DNA from: JBBRUG01 sp038247995
Lineage (GTDB): Bacteria; Chloroflexota; Chloroflexia; Chloroflexales; Chloroflexaceae
Direction: 5' to 3'
Assembly (NCBI GenBank): GCA_038247995.1
Contig: JBBRUG010000310.1
Span: forward strand, 1-7,149
DNA: 7,149 nucleotides
In this document: piece by piece, positions 1-5,126 of the stretch
Numbering within the stretch: position 1 is the stretch's first letter
Layout: each line of letters begins with the position of its first letter
Program-made: the position numbers and the translations under genes
The notes under the pieces: generated by a model
What the model was told of the DNA's origin: nothing
The model's database searches: none
Seen by the model: the letters and a program-made list of their open reading frames with translations, nothing else

Positions 1-459
1 AGCTTGCTGAAAGAGTTGGAAGCGGGAGCGATCACACACGCGGCGGCGATGACAAAGACCTTCTACGATCGGCTCTTTGCGCACCCCCAGACGGCCGAGT
101 ACCTGAAAGATGTGAGTATGGATCGCCTGCACGGCATGGTGCAGGAATGGTTTATCGGGCTATTCACCGGCGTCTACGACGGGAGCTACGCCCGGCGGCG
201 AATGGTGATCGGCCAGATCCACGTCAAGATCGGCCTGCCGGTACGTTACCCGCTAGCGATGCTCGATGTCGTGATGCCGTACGGTGAGCAGATCGCCCAA
301 GCGCACGCGCAGCCTGCAGCGGCGGCGGCGGCGTTTCGGAAAGTGTTGGCGCTGGATGTCGCGATCTTCAACCAGGCCTATGAGGACAATCAGTTGCGCC
401 ATCTCTCCGAGTTGGTGGGCGGTGAGCGGTTGGCCCGGCGGTTGCTGACCGGAGCGTAG
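1..459 (+). CDS. Protoglobin-type haem sensor domain protein (5' end cut by the window)
   Basis: This is the C-terminal part of a protoglobin / globin-coupled-sensor domain, a haem protein that binds O2 or other diatomic gases. About 151 codons are visible. The frame runs open into the left edge, so the TTG at position 4 is probably not the true start, and roughly 30-50 N-terminal residues seem to be missing compared with family members. The diagnostic segment is IGQIHVKIGLPVRYPLAMLD. Its His (codon at 220-222) matches the proximal haem ligand of HemAT-like proteins. A Trp/Phe-rich helix (QEWFIGLFTGVYDG) and the final helix (AIFNQAYEDNQLRHL) also fit the fold. No output domain follows the globin: the protein stops about 20 residues after the last globin helix. 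The next gene starts 13 bp downstream, so co-transcription with the DUF4388 and GTPase genes is likely. The haem-globin assignment is strong; the sensed ligand and any N-terminal extension are unknown. Confidence 0.85.
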   Translation, partial: SLLKELEAGAITHAAAMTKTFYDRLFAHPQTAEYLKDVSMDRLHGMVQEWFIGLFTGVYDGSYARRRMVIGQIHVKIGLPVRYPLAMLDVVMPYGEQIAQAHAQPAAAAAAFRKVLALDVAIFNQAYEDNQLRHLSELVGGERLARRLLTGA

Positions 460-472
460 GAGCGAGACGACC

Positions 473-1228
473 ATGGCACTCGAAGGCACGCTGCGCGATA
501 TGTCGCTTGGCGATCTGTTTCAGGTCTTTCGGATGGGACCGAAGACGGGCGTGCTGTTGCTGGCGCATGAGGGTGAGCGTGGGGTGATCTATGTTGCGTC
601 CGGGCAGTTGGTAGATGCGGCCCTTGCGCGGGGCGCCGAGCGGAGTGTGGTGGCCGCGCAAGACGAAGCCGTGATCCTGATGTTGCTCTGGGACGACGCT
701 GCGTTCACCTTTCGCCACGACCCGGCGATAGCGCAGCGCCCGGTGCGCATGCTCCACGATGCAGAATGGCTGGTACTGGAGGGTATGAAGCGGCGCGACG
801 ATCCAACCCAGGCGCTGCCGTACCACCGGATCACGCTCGATACCCAGTTACAGCTTTCGCCACTCCCATCGAGTGCCGAAAGCGGGGTAAGCCTGGATGT
901 CAATCAATGGCGCATCCTGAGCCAGGTAGCAAGTTGTCCGAACTTGCGCACGATCGGCAACGCAACCGGCATGCCGCCTGATCGGTTGACCCGGATCGTG
1001 GCCGAACTGCTGGCGATTGGTCTGGTCGAAGTTGTGCCGCCGCCACGACCTGAGCCACGCCCACGCGAGCGGCGTGATGCGGTTATGGCGCTCACGAACG
1101 CCGGCCACCTCAACCCGGCGCTGGTGGGTGTTGCAGCGGGTGAAGTGAATGGCACCGACGATGTGCGTTCACAGCACGTTGGGCGGAGTTTGCTCGACGC
1201 CGTTATGCGGCGCGTCCGCGGCCTCTAA
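473..1228 (+). CDS. DUF4388 (PATAN) domain protein with C-terminal winged helix
   Basis: This 251-residue protein is soluble, with no signal peptide or membrane segment. Residues 1 to ~108 are a DUF4388/PATAN domain. The opening MALEGTLRDMSLGDLFQVF, followed by KTGVLLLAHEGERGVIYVASGQLVDAAL, is the family's typical start and beta-rich core. Residues ~144-190 look like a winged helix: an RILSQVASCPNLRTIGNATG helix pair, then a recognition-type helix ending in LLAIGLVEV. A Pro/Arg-rich linker (190-201) leads to a tail of ~50 residues that I do not recognise. PATAN domains are known as protein-interaction adaptors in bacterial signalling, often encoded near response regulators or small GTPases. 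The start is supported by AGGAG ten bases upstream of the ATG. The gene lies 13 bp after the globin gene and 18 bp before the GTPase gene. A role linking sensor to GTPase is inferred from this order. The winged helix could bind DNA or only protein. Confidence 0.88.
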   Translation: MALEGTLRDMSLGDLFQVFRMGPKTGVLLLAHEGERGVIYVASGQLVDAALARGAERSVVAAQDEAVILMLLWDDAAFTFRHDPAIAQRPVRMLHDAEWLVLEGMKRRDDPTQALPYHRITLDTQLQLSPLPSSAESGVSLDVNQWRILSQVASCPNLRTIGNATGMPPDRLTRIVAELLAIGLVEVVPPPRPEPRPRERRDAVMALTNAGHLNPALVGVAAGEVNGTDDVRSQHVGRSLLDAVMRRVRGL

Positions 1229-1246
1229 TAGGGAGGATGTGCCGCC

Positions 1247-1780
1247 ATGCAGGCGTTGAAGATCGTCATCACCGGTAGCTACTCTGCCGGGAAGACCCAG
1301 TTTATTCGGACAATCAGTGATATTGAGACGGTGTCGACGGATTATGCCGTAACCTTGGATGAAGAGCGCGCACTCAAGCAAGAAACCACCGTCGCGCTCG
1401 ACTTCGGGACAATTGCGATCAACGACCGGCTGAACCTGTACTTGTTTGGAACGCCGGGCCAGGAGCGCTTCGACTTTATGTGGGAGCATCTGGCGCTGGG
1501 GGCGCTCGGATATGTGGTGATGGTGGACAGTTGTCGGCCGGCGCACTTTGCGGAGACGCAGCGCCTGATGGAGCGCTTTGCGACGATCACCGATGCGCCA
1601 TTTGTCGTGGCCGCAAATAAGCAAGATGACGAGACCGCACTGCCGCTGGCGTATGTGCGGCGGCGGTTGGGGGTGCCGTTTGAGGTGCCGGTGCTGCCGT
1701 GCAGCGCCTTCGACAAAGCAAGCGTGAAGCAGGTACTCCTCGGACTGTTGCGCCAGATCGCCGCGCAAGTGTCCACCTGA
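1247..1780 (+). CDS. Small Ras/MglA-like GTPase (COG2229-type)
   Basis: This single-domain GTPase of 177 residues is cytoplasmic and of normal length for the family. The P-loop G1 is GSYSAGKT (10-17). The likely switch I threonines lie in ETTVALDFG (46-54). G3 is GTPGQERF (68-75), G4 is NKQD (124-127) and G5 is CSA (152-154). In G3 the position of the Ras Asp57 is Gly (GTPGQ instead of DTAGQ), a variant I associate with the COG2229 bacterial GTPases. The switch Gln equivalent to Ras Gln61 is kept at residue 72. Such GTPases usually work with Roadblock/LC7 or PATAN partners as on/off switches for polarity, motility or signalling. No Roadblock gene is visible here. The start is well supported by GGGAGG ten bases upstream. 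It is the last gene of the globin-DUF4388-GTPase cluster and is followed by repeat copy A and a terminator. The effector is unknown. Confidence 0.92.
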   Translation: MQALKIVITGSYSAGKTQFIRTISDIETVSTDYAVTLDEERALKQETTVALDFGTIAINDRLNLYLFGTPGQERFDFMWEHLALGALGYVVMVDSCRPAHFAETQRLMERFATITDAPFVVAANKQDDETALPLAYVRRRLGVPFEVPVLPCSAFDKASVKQVLLGLLRQIAAQVST

Positions 1781-1802
1781 CCGTCCGACAGTTCGCAGAC
1801 GG
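1781..1802 (+). other. Small stem-loop between GTPase stop codon and repeat copy A
   Basis: CCGTC-CGA pairs with TCG-GACGG around a cagt loop, with a 2-nt ca bulge on the 3' side. It begins at the base after the GTPase stop codon and ends at the base before the CTAG that opens repeat copy A. There is no T-tract after it, so it is not a terminator. It may be chance, or an extra arm of the structured 3' UTR. Confidence 0.35.
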
Positions 1803-1902
1803 CTAGTACGCTAAAGAGTACGTCCGCCTCCGGCGGACATCGCACTGTGGCGGGCGCAAACCCGCGTACAACCCCTGGCGAACTTCCGCCGAGTTGTACT
1901 AG
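1803..1902 (+). repeat. Folded ~100-bp intergenic repeat, copy A
   Basis: This is a 100-bp element that aligns with copy B at 4966-5064 with 6 substitutions and 1 single-base gap. Its ends are a perfect 7-bp inverted repeat, CTAGTAC and GTACTAG. Inside are GTCCGCC / GGCGGAC (1822-1838, 3-nt loop), GCGGG / CCCGC (1850-1865, 6-nt loop) and GGCG / CGCC (1877-1890, 6-nt loop). These can form a closing stem with three arms. It lies 22 bp after the GTPase stop and upstream of the terminator, so it would be part of that operon's 3' UTR. CTAG at both ends could be a 4-bp target duplication or simply the tip of the closing stem. There is no coding sequence in it. It could be a MITE, a REP/BIME-like element or a structured RNA module; I do not recognise it as a named family. 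Confidence 0.88.
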
Positions 1903-1929
1903 TCCGTAGTCTTACAGATCAGCTTACTG

Positions 1930-1959
1930 AGGCGCCTTACGGGGCGCCTTTTGTTATTT
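1930..1959 (+). terminator. Intrinsic terminator of the GTPase operon
   Basis: AGGCGCC (1930-1936) pairs with GGCGCCT (1943-1949) around a 6-nt loop and is followed by a T-rich tract (TTTTGTTATTT). This is a convincing rho-independent terminator on the plus strand. It lies 150 bp beyond the GTPase stop, so repeat copy A would be transcribed before termination. Confidence 0.85.
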
Positions 1960-1997
1960 GGCTTGTTTGCGGCGCAGACCCGACTGAGCATATGCAG

Positions 1998-2003
1998 TAC
2001 AAT
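1998..2003 (+). promoter_or_regulatory. Possible -10 element for the histidine kinase gene
   Basis: TACAAT lies between the terminator and the kinase gene, 44 bp before the chosen ATG. No good -35 hexamer is found at 16-18 bp upstream, and no exact extended -10 motif is present. An 8-bp palindrome GCATATGC (1988-1995) lies just upstream and could be an activator or repressor site. The preceding terminator implies the kinase needs its own promoter in this gap, but the exact position is uncertain. Confidence 0.3.
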
Positions 2004-2047
2004 GTTCGTATGTGCTCGGTTGCTTAGTGAGTAGGTGTGCCCGCCTG

Positions 2048-3388
2048 ATGAGCAGTTCCCCGCCAATCCCGCTCTCGTTATTCGATTTGCTGCATCACCG
2101 CCTGGGCAGTAGCGTTCAGTTAATCCGCTGTACGAAGGCAACGCTGGTTCACTTCTCACATTCGCTTGAAGATCTCGTATTGCGCCACCAGTTGGCGGCG
2201 ATTATTTTTACGGGCTTTCAAGAGTCGAGCCATTGGGCGCAAGAAACGGCGCGTTATCGGGCGCTTGCCGATGTAGTGCAACAGATATGTATTTTTGCGG
2301 GCGGCAGTTTACCGCCGGAGAGTAATGTACGCGAGTTGCACGTTACCCTGAGCGGCGATGATCCGCTGCGCCAGGAGTGGTTTTTGGGTATCTTCAGCGA
2401 GCGGTTCACGGCTATTCTGTGCGGCCAGGATCGGCTGATTCCATTTGAAGATGAAGCCCTGCGTGAGTTTGATACGATCTGGAGCTTTACCCCAGCGGTG
2501 ATTAACGAAGTGCTCGATCTGCTGGAGCACGTGGTGGCGCAATACCGCCCCGATCGGGTGGAATTACTGCGCGCCGCGCGCCAAAAGATCCCGCATATTG
2601 CCCCCGATCCGGTGCTTGTAACCGAGTTGACCGGTGAGTTGCTTCGTTACGAAGAGACGCTCAATCAGCGCCTCCAGCGTTCAAGTAGGGCGCTAGAACA
2701 GCAATTAGCCTGGCATGAGCAACTAACGGAAGCGCTGGTGCATGATTTACGCACGCCGCTGGAGGGTGTAAACCAGACGATCGCGTTTCTGCGTGAGTAT
2801 ACCGACCTTGATCCGGCGACGATTGCCGAGATGTTGGATATGGCCGCTCTGAGTGTGAATAACTTGAGCGGCCTGGTGCAACTGATCCTGGATGCCAATC
2901 GGCTGGAGACAAATCAGTTTAGCCTCCAGTATGCGCCGATTGCGCCGCAGCAACTGATTGATCGGGCGTTACGGGCGGTGCAACCCTTATTGAACCTGGC
3001 GCAATTGCAGTTTATCAGTAAGATCGACGCCCAGATCCGTGCGGTTGTCTGCGACGGCGATCTGATGGTCCGGGTATTGCAGAATCTGCTGGGCAACGCC
3101 ATCCGCTTTACCGCAGCGGGCGGTCAGGTAACGCTCGAAATGAGCGAGACGAAACCGGGTTGGGTACAAATTCGGCTGCTTGACACCGGGATCGGGATTG
3201 CCCCTGAGGCGATCGCGAAGATCTTCGAGCGTTATTATTTCACCGGCAGCGGCGAGCGCCGTAGCGGCGGCATCGGACTTTATTTTTGTCGGTTGGCGGT
3301 GGTAGCGCATGGCGGCCAGATTCGCGCCGAAAGCCGGGTTGGCGTCGGCACAACGATCATCATCCTGCTGCCGCTGCGGCAGGGATGA
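2048..3388 (+). CDS. Soluble orphan sensor histidine kinase (DICT-HisKA-HATPase_c)
   Basis: This 446-residue protein has no membrane segment, so it is a cytoplasmic kinase. Residues ~5-140 look like a DICT sensory domain: SLFDLLHHRLG at the start, the HFSHSLEDLVLRH segment, and the characteristic TGFQESSHWAQETARYRALA followed by a short strand. DICT is a predicted sensor domain found with diguanylate cyclases and two-component proteins; its signal is not known. A predicted helical linker (~195-225) precedes HisKA, with the phospho-acceptor His at about residue 232 in LVHDLRTPLEG. The ATPase shows the N-box LQNLLGNAIRF (~344-354), G1 DTGIG (~379), the F-box FERYYF (~393) and G2 SGGIGLYFC (~407). 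No response regulator is encoded in the window, so the partner is elsewhere. Start choice: ATG 2048 has a weak AGG 12 bases upstream. In-frame GTG codons at 2012 and 2027 would add 12 or 7 residues but have no ribosome site. Start confidence is moderate; domain calls are strong. Confidence 0.9.
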   Translation: MSSSPPIPLSLFDLLHHRLGSSVQLIRCTKATLVHFSHSLEDLVLRHQLAAIIFTGFQESSHWAQETARYRALADVVQQICIFAGGSLPPESNVRELHVTLSGDDPLRQEWFLGIFSERFTAILCGQDRLIPFEDEALREFDTIWSFTPAVINEVLDLLEHVVAQYRPDRVELLRAARQKIPHIAPDPVLVTELTGELLRYEETLNQRLQRSSRALEQQLAWHEQLTEALVHDLRTPLEGVNQTIAFLREYTDLDPATIAEMLDMAALSVNNLSGLVQLILDANRLETNQFSLQYAPIAPQQLIDRALRAVQPLLNLAQLQFISKIDAQIRAVVCDGDLMVRVLQNLLGNAIRFTAAGGQVTLEMSETKPGWVQIRLLDTGIGIAPEAIAKIFERYYFTGSGERRSGGIGLYFCRLAVVAHGGQIRAESRVGVGTTIIILLPLRQG

Positions 3389-3406
3389 GCATTGCAATAG
3401 CTAAAA

Positions 3407-3435
3407 TTGACAGCCCGTAGGTATCCACATATAAT
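3407..3435 (+). promoter_or_regulatory. Perfect consensus sigma-70-type promoter of the padR-ABC operon
   Basis: TTGACA (3407-3412) and TATAAT (3430-3435) are both exact consensus hexamers separated by the optimal 17 bp. Transcription should start near 3442, giving a leader of about 36 nt before the PadR start codon at 3478. The promoter lies just after the kinase stop codon, with no recognisable terminator between them. So strong an unregulated promoter makes sense if a repressor, probably PadR itself, normally blocks it. Confidence 0.9.
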
Positions 3436-3450
3436 CAGAACTGACTAATT
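3433..3450 (+). promoter_or_regulatory. Candidate PadR operator overlapping the -10 and start point
   Basis: An inverted repeat TCAG-aa-CTGA (3435-3444) lies on the downstream edge of the -10 box. It sits within a looser dyad with outer arms AATCAG (3433-3438) and CTAATT (3445-3450). Repressors of the PadR family commonly bind a dyad overlapping their own promoter. The position fits, but the arms are short and the sequence does not match the ATGT-n8-ACAT pattern I know for some PadR proteins, so this is a tentative call. Confidence 0.4.
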
Positions 3451-3477
3451 CACCCACATTGCCCCCATGAGCAGCGT

Positions 3478-4029
3478 ATGGATCGTCAGTTGCTATTGCT
3501 GGGTCTTCTGCGCAATCAGGAGATGCACGGCTACCAGATCAACGAGTTCATCGACGAACAAATGGCGTTTTGTGTTGATCTGAAGCGCTCGACGGCTTAC
3601 TACGTGCTCGACAAACTCTGCCGAGACGGCCTGGTAAGCGAGGAAACGGAGCGCGAAGGGAATCGGCCCGAGCGGCGGGTGTATCGGATCACGCCGGCTG
3701 GCGAACAGCGCTTTCAGGTCTTGCTCCGCGAAAACCTGGCCGGCTACACACCGCCCACCTATGCGATCGATATTGGGGTGATCTTTCTGGCCCAGCTTGC
3801 CGATGCTGAAGCTGCGGCGCTGATTGCAGCACGGCAGAGCGCGATCCACGACCATCGCGCGAGTCTGGTGGCTTTGCGGGCCGTGCTGCCGCCCAACCAC
3901 GTAGCGATTATTGAACACCATCTGCTGCATATCGACGCTGAGTTGACCTGGCTCGATCAGGTACTTGCAGTGCGCGGTATACCGCACCGGGCGGCTGATC
4001 CGGCTGAAGGGAATACAGGACATGATTGA
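3478..4029 (+). CDS. PadR-family transcriptional regulator
   Basis: This 183-residue protein has a PadR-type winged-helix domain at residues 1 to ~82. LLGLLRNQEMHGYQINEFID is the first helix pair, LKRSTAYYVLDKLCRDGLV is the recognition helix region, and the wing EREGNRPERRVYRITPAGEQ is typical. Residues ~105-165 form the helical C-terminal dimerisation part (Vir_C-like). PadR proteins are mostly repressors released by small hydrophobic or phenolic ligands or drugs, and often control an adjacent exporter. That context is present: the next gene is a DrrA-type ATPase whose ATG overlaps this gene's end by 8 bp. ATG 3478 is preceded only by a weak GAGCAG-like site. An ATG at 3467 is out of frame. 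The family call is firm; the ligand and the repressor role are inferred. Confidence 0.92.
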   Translation: MDRQLLLLGLLRNQEMHGYQINEFIDEQMAFCVDLKRSTAYYVLDKLCRDGLVSEETEREGNRPERRVYRITPAGEQRFQVLLRENLAGYTPPTYAIDIGVIFLAQLADAEAAALIAARQSAIHDHRASLVALRAVLPPNHVAIIEHHLLHIDAELTWLDQVLAVRGIPHRAADPAEGNTGHD

Positions 4030-4969
4030 ATTTGCGATTGAGGCGCAGGGCCTTGTAAAGCGCTATGGCGATGTTGTGGCCGTGCAAGGGATCGACCTTG
4101 CAGTGCCCGCCGGAACCATCTACGCCCTGCTCGGCCCAAATGGCGCCGGCAAAACCACAACGATCAATATTCTGACAACGCTGATCCCGCCCACAGCAGG
4201 TACGGCGCGGGTGGCCGGCTTTGATGTGGTGCGCGAAGCCGATAAGGTGCGCAGTCGGATTGGGGTTACCTTTCAGGAGATGGTGCTTGACCAGGATCTC
4301 AGTGGTCGCCAGGTGCTCGATATTCACGGACGGCTCTACCGCCTGAATGCCGATCTGCGCCGCCGGCGGATCAGCGAACTGGTGGAGTTGGTGCAGTTGG
4401 GCGATGCGCTCGACCGGCGGGTGCGCAGTTATTCAGGCGGGATGAAGCGCCGCCTCGAATTGGCGCGTGGCCTGATGACCGATCCGGCGGTACTCTTCCT
4501 CGATGAGCCGACCCAGGGCCTTGACCCGCAGAACCGGGTGGGCATCTGGGATTACATCCGCGATTTGAACCGACGCCAGGGGCTGACGCTGCTGCTCACG
4601 ACGCACTACATGGAAGAGGCTGAGGCGCTGGCGCAGATGGTCGGCATTGTTGATCAGGGGCGCTTGGTGGCCGAGGGAACGACTGAGGGTCTGGTGGCAC
4701 GGATCGGCGCCGATGTCATCCGGGTACGTGGCGTTGGTGATGCGCAGCACTTTGTTGCCGGCGTGCGCGCCATGAGCTTTGTCGAGCGGGTGGAATACGA
4801 CGATCCGACGGGGTTGGTTACGGTCTATGTCGATAGCGGCAGCCGTCGGCTGGTTGAAGTTGTGAGTGCGGCGAGTGGGAATGGCTATCAGGTTGAAGAT
4901 GTAACCGTTGCCCGTCCGAGCCTGGGCGATGTGTTTTTGCATCATACGGGGCGGGCGTTGCGCGACTAG
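4022..4969 (+). CDS. ABC transporter ATP-binding protein, DrrA-type
   Basis: This 316-residue nucleotide-binding subunit belongs to an ABC-2-type exporter. Walker A GPNGAGKTT (38-46), Q-loop Gln ~85 in FQE, signature YSGGMKRRLELA (137-148), Walker B VLFLDE (157-162), D-loop GLD and H-loop TTH (His ~195) are all intact, so it should hydrolyse ATP. The C-terminal ~100 residues, ending RPSLGDVFLHHTGRALRD, are the extension typical of daunorubicin-resistance (DrrA) ATPases. The start at 4022 overlaps the PadR gene by 8 bp and has AAGGGA (4007-4012) nine bases upstream. An in-frame ATG at 3965 would add 19 residues lying before the conserved N-terminus and deeper inside the PadR gene, so it was not chosen. 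The stop codon TAG (4967-4969) lies inside the first bases (CTAGTAC) of repeat copy B. It probably pairs with the permease downstream. The substrate cannot be read from the sequence. Confidence 0.94.
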   Translation: MIEFAIEAQGLVKRYGDVVAVQGIDLAVPAGTIYALLGPNGAGKTTTINILTTLIPPTAGTARVAGFDVVREADKVRSRIGVTFQEMVLDQDLSGRQVLDIHGRLYRLNADLRRRRISELVELVQLGDALDRRVRSYSGGMKRRLELARGLMTDPAVLFLDEPTQGLDPQNRVGIWDYIRDLNRRQGLTLLLTTHYMEEAEALAQMVGIVDQGRLVAEGTTEGLVARIGADVIRVRGVGDAQHFVAGVRAMSFVERVEYDDPTGLVTVYVDSGSRRLVEVVSAASGNGYQVEDVTVARPSLGDVFLHHTGRALRD

Positions 4970-5064
4970 TACGCTAAAGCGTACGTCCGCCTACGGCGGA
5001 CACTGCACTGTGGCGGGCGAAAACCCGCGACAACCCCTGGCGAACATCCGCCGAGTTGTACTAG
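4966..5064 (+). repeat. Folded ~100-bp intergenic repeat, copy B
   Basis: This 99-bp copy aligns with copy A (1803-1902) in the same orientation, with 6 substitutions and 1 missing base. It keeps the CTAGTAC / GTACTAG ends and the three internal arms: GTCCGCC / GGCGGAC, GCGGG / CCCGC and GGCG / CGCC. An alternative 5' hairpin, GTACGC-taaa-GCGTAC (4969-4984), is perfect here but has one mismatch in copy A. It would compete with the closing stem because both use the GTAC near the 5' end. The element begins in the last sense codon of the ATPase gene and provides its TAG stop. It then fills most of the intercistronic gap of the ATPase-permease operon. The flanks show no longer target duplication than the CTAG at each end. 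Confidence 0.88.
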
Positions 5065-5074
5065 CAGCTTTTCT

Positions 5075-5109
5075 TGTGATGCGGCGCGGCGAAGCCGCGC
5101 TGCATCACA
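5075..5109 (+). other. Strong intercistronic hairpin before the permease gene
   Basis: A 16-bp stem with a 3-nt loop: TGTGATGC then GGCGCGGC, loop gaa, GCCGCGC then TGCATCACA. All pairs are Watson-Crick except one G-T (G-U in RNA) at 5083/5101. It ends 17 bp before the permease ATG and just before the AAGGA ribosome site. No T-tract follows on the plus strand and none is useful on the minus strand, so it is not a simple terminator. It may stabilise or process the operon mRNA between the ATPase and permease cistrons, or be a separate REP-like palindrome. Confidence 0.8.
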
Positions 5110-5126
5110 CCAGTAAAAGGAATCCC

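Noticed and set aside
1169..1845. Long minus-strand open frames opposite the GTPase gene
   Set aside because: Their translations are rich in Arg, His and Ser with no domain pattern, while the plus strand encodes all GTPase motifs.
3965..4021. Earlier ATG adding 19 residues to the ABC ATPase
   Set aside because: It lies well inside the PadR gene and adds residues before the conserved family start. ATG 4022 has AAGGGA at good spacing.
1803..5064. Reading the segment between the two repeat copies as a composite transposon
   Set aside because: The copies are about 3 kb apart in direct orientation, contain no transposase, and enclose part of an operon plus an unrelated kinase. There is no sign that the segment moved as a unit.
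1803..5064. CRISPR or tandem array interpretation of the repeats
   Set aside because: There are only two widely separated copies of ~100 bp, with no regular short repeat-spacer pattern.
5075..5109. Hairpin before the permease as an intrinsic terminator
   Set aside because: No T-tract follows on either strand, and it lies inside an apparent operon.
4908..5126. In-frame upstream extension of the permease gene (73 extra residues)
   Set aside because: It would read through the end of the ATPase gene, the repeat and the hairpin. It shows no conserved sequence, and ATG 5127 has its own ribosome site and the expected N-terminus.
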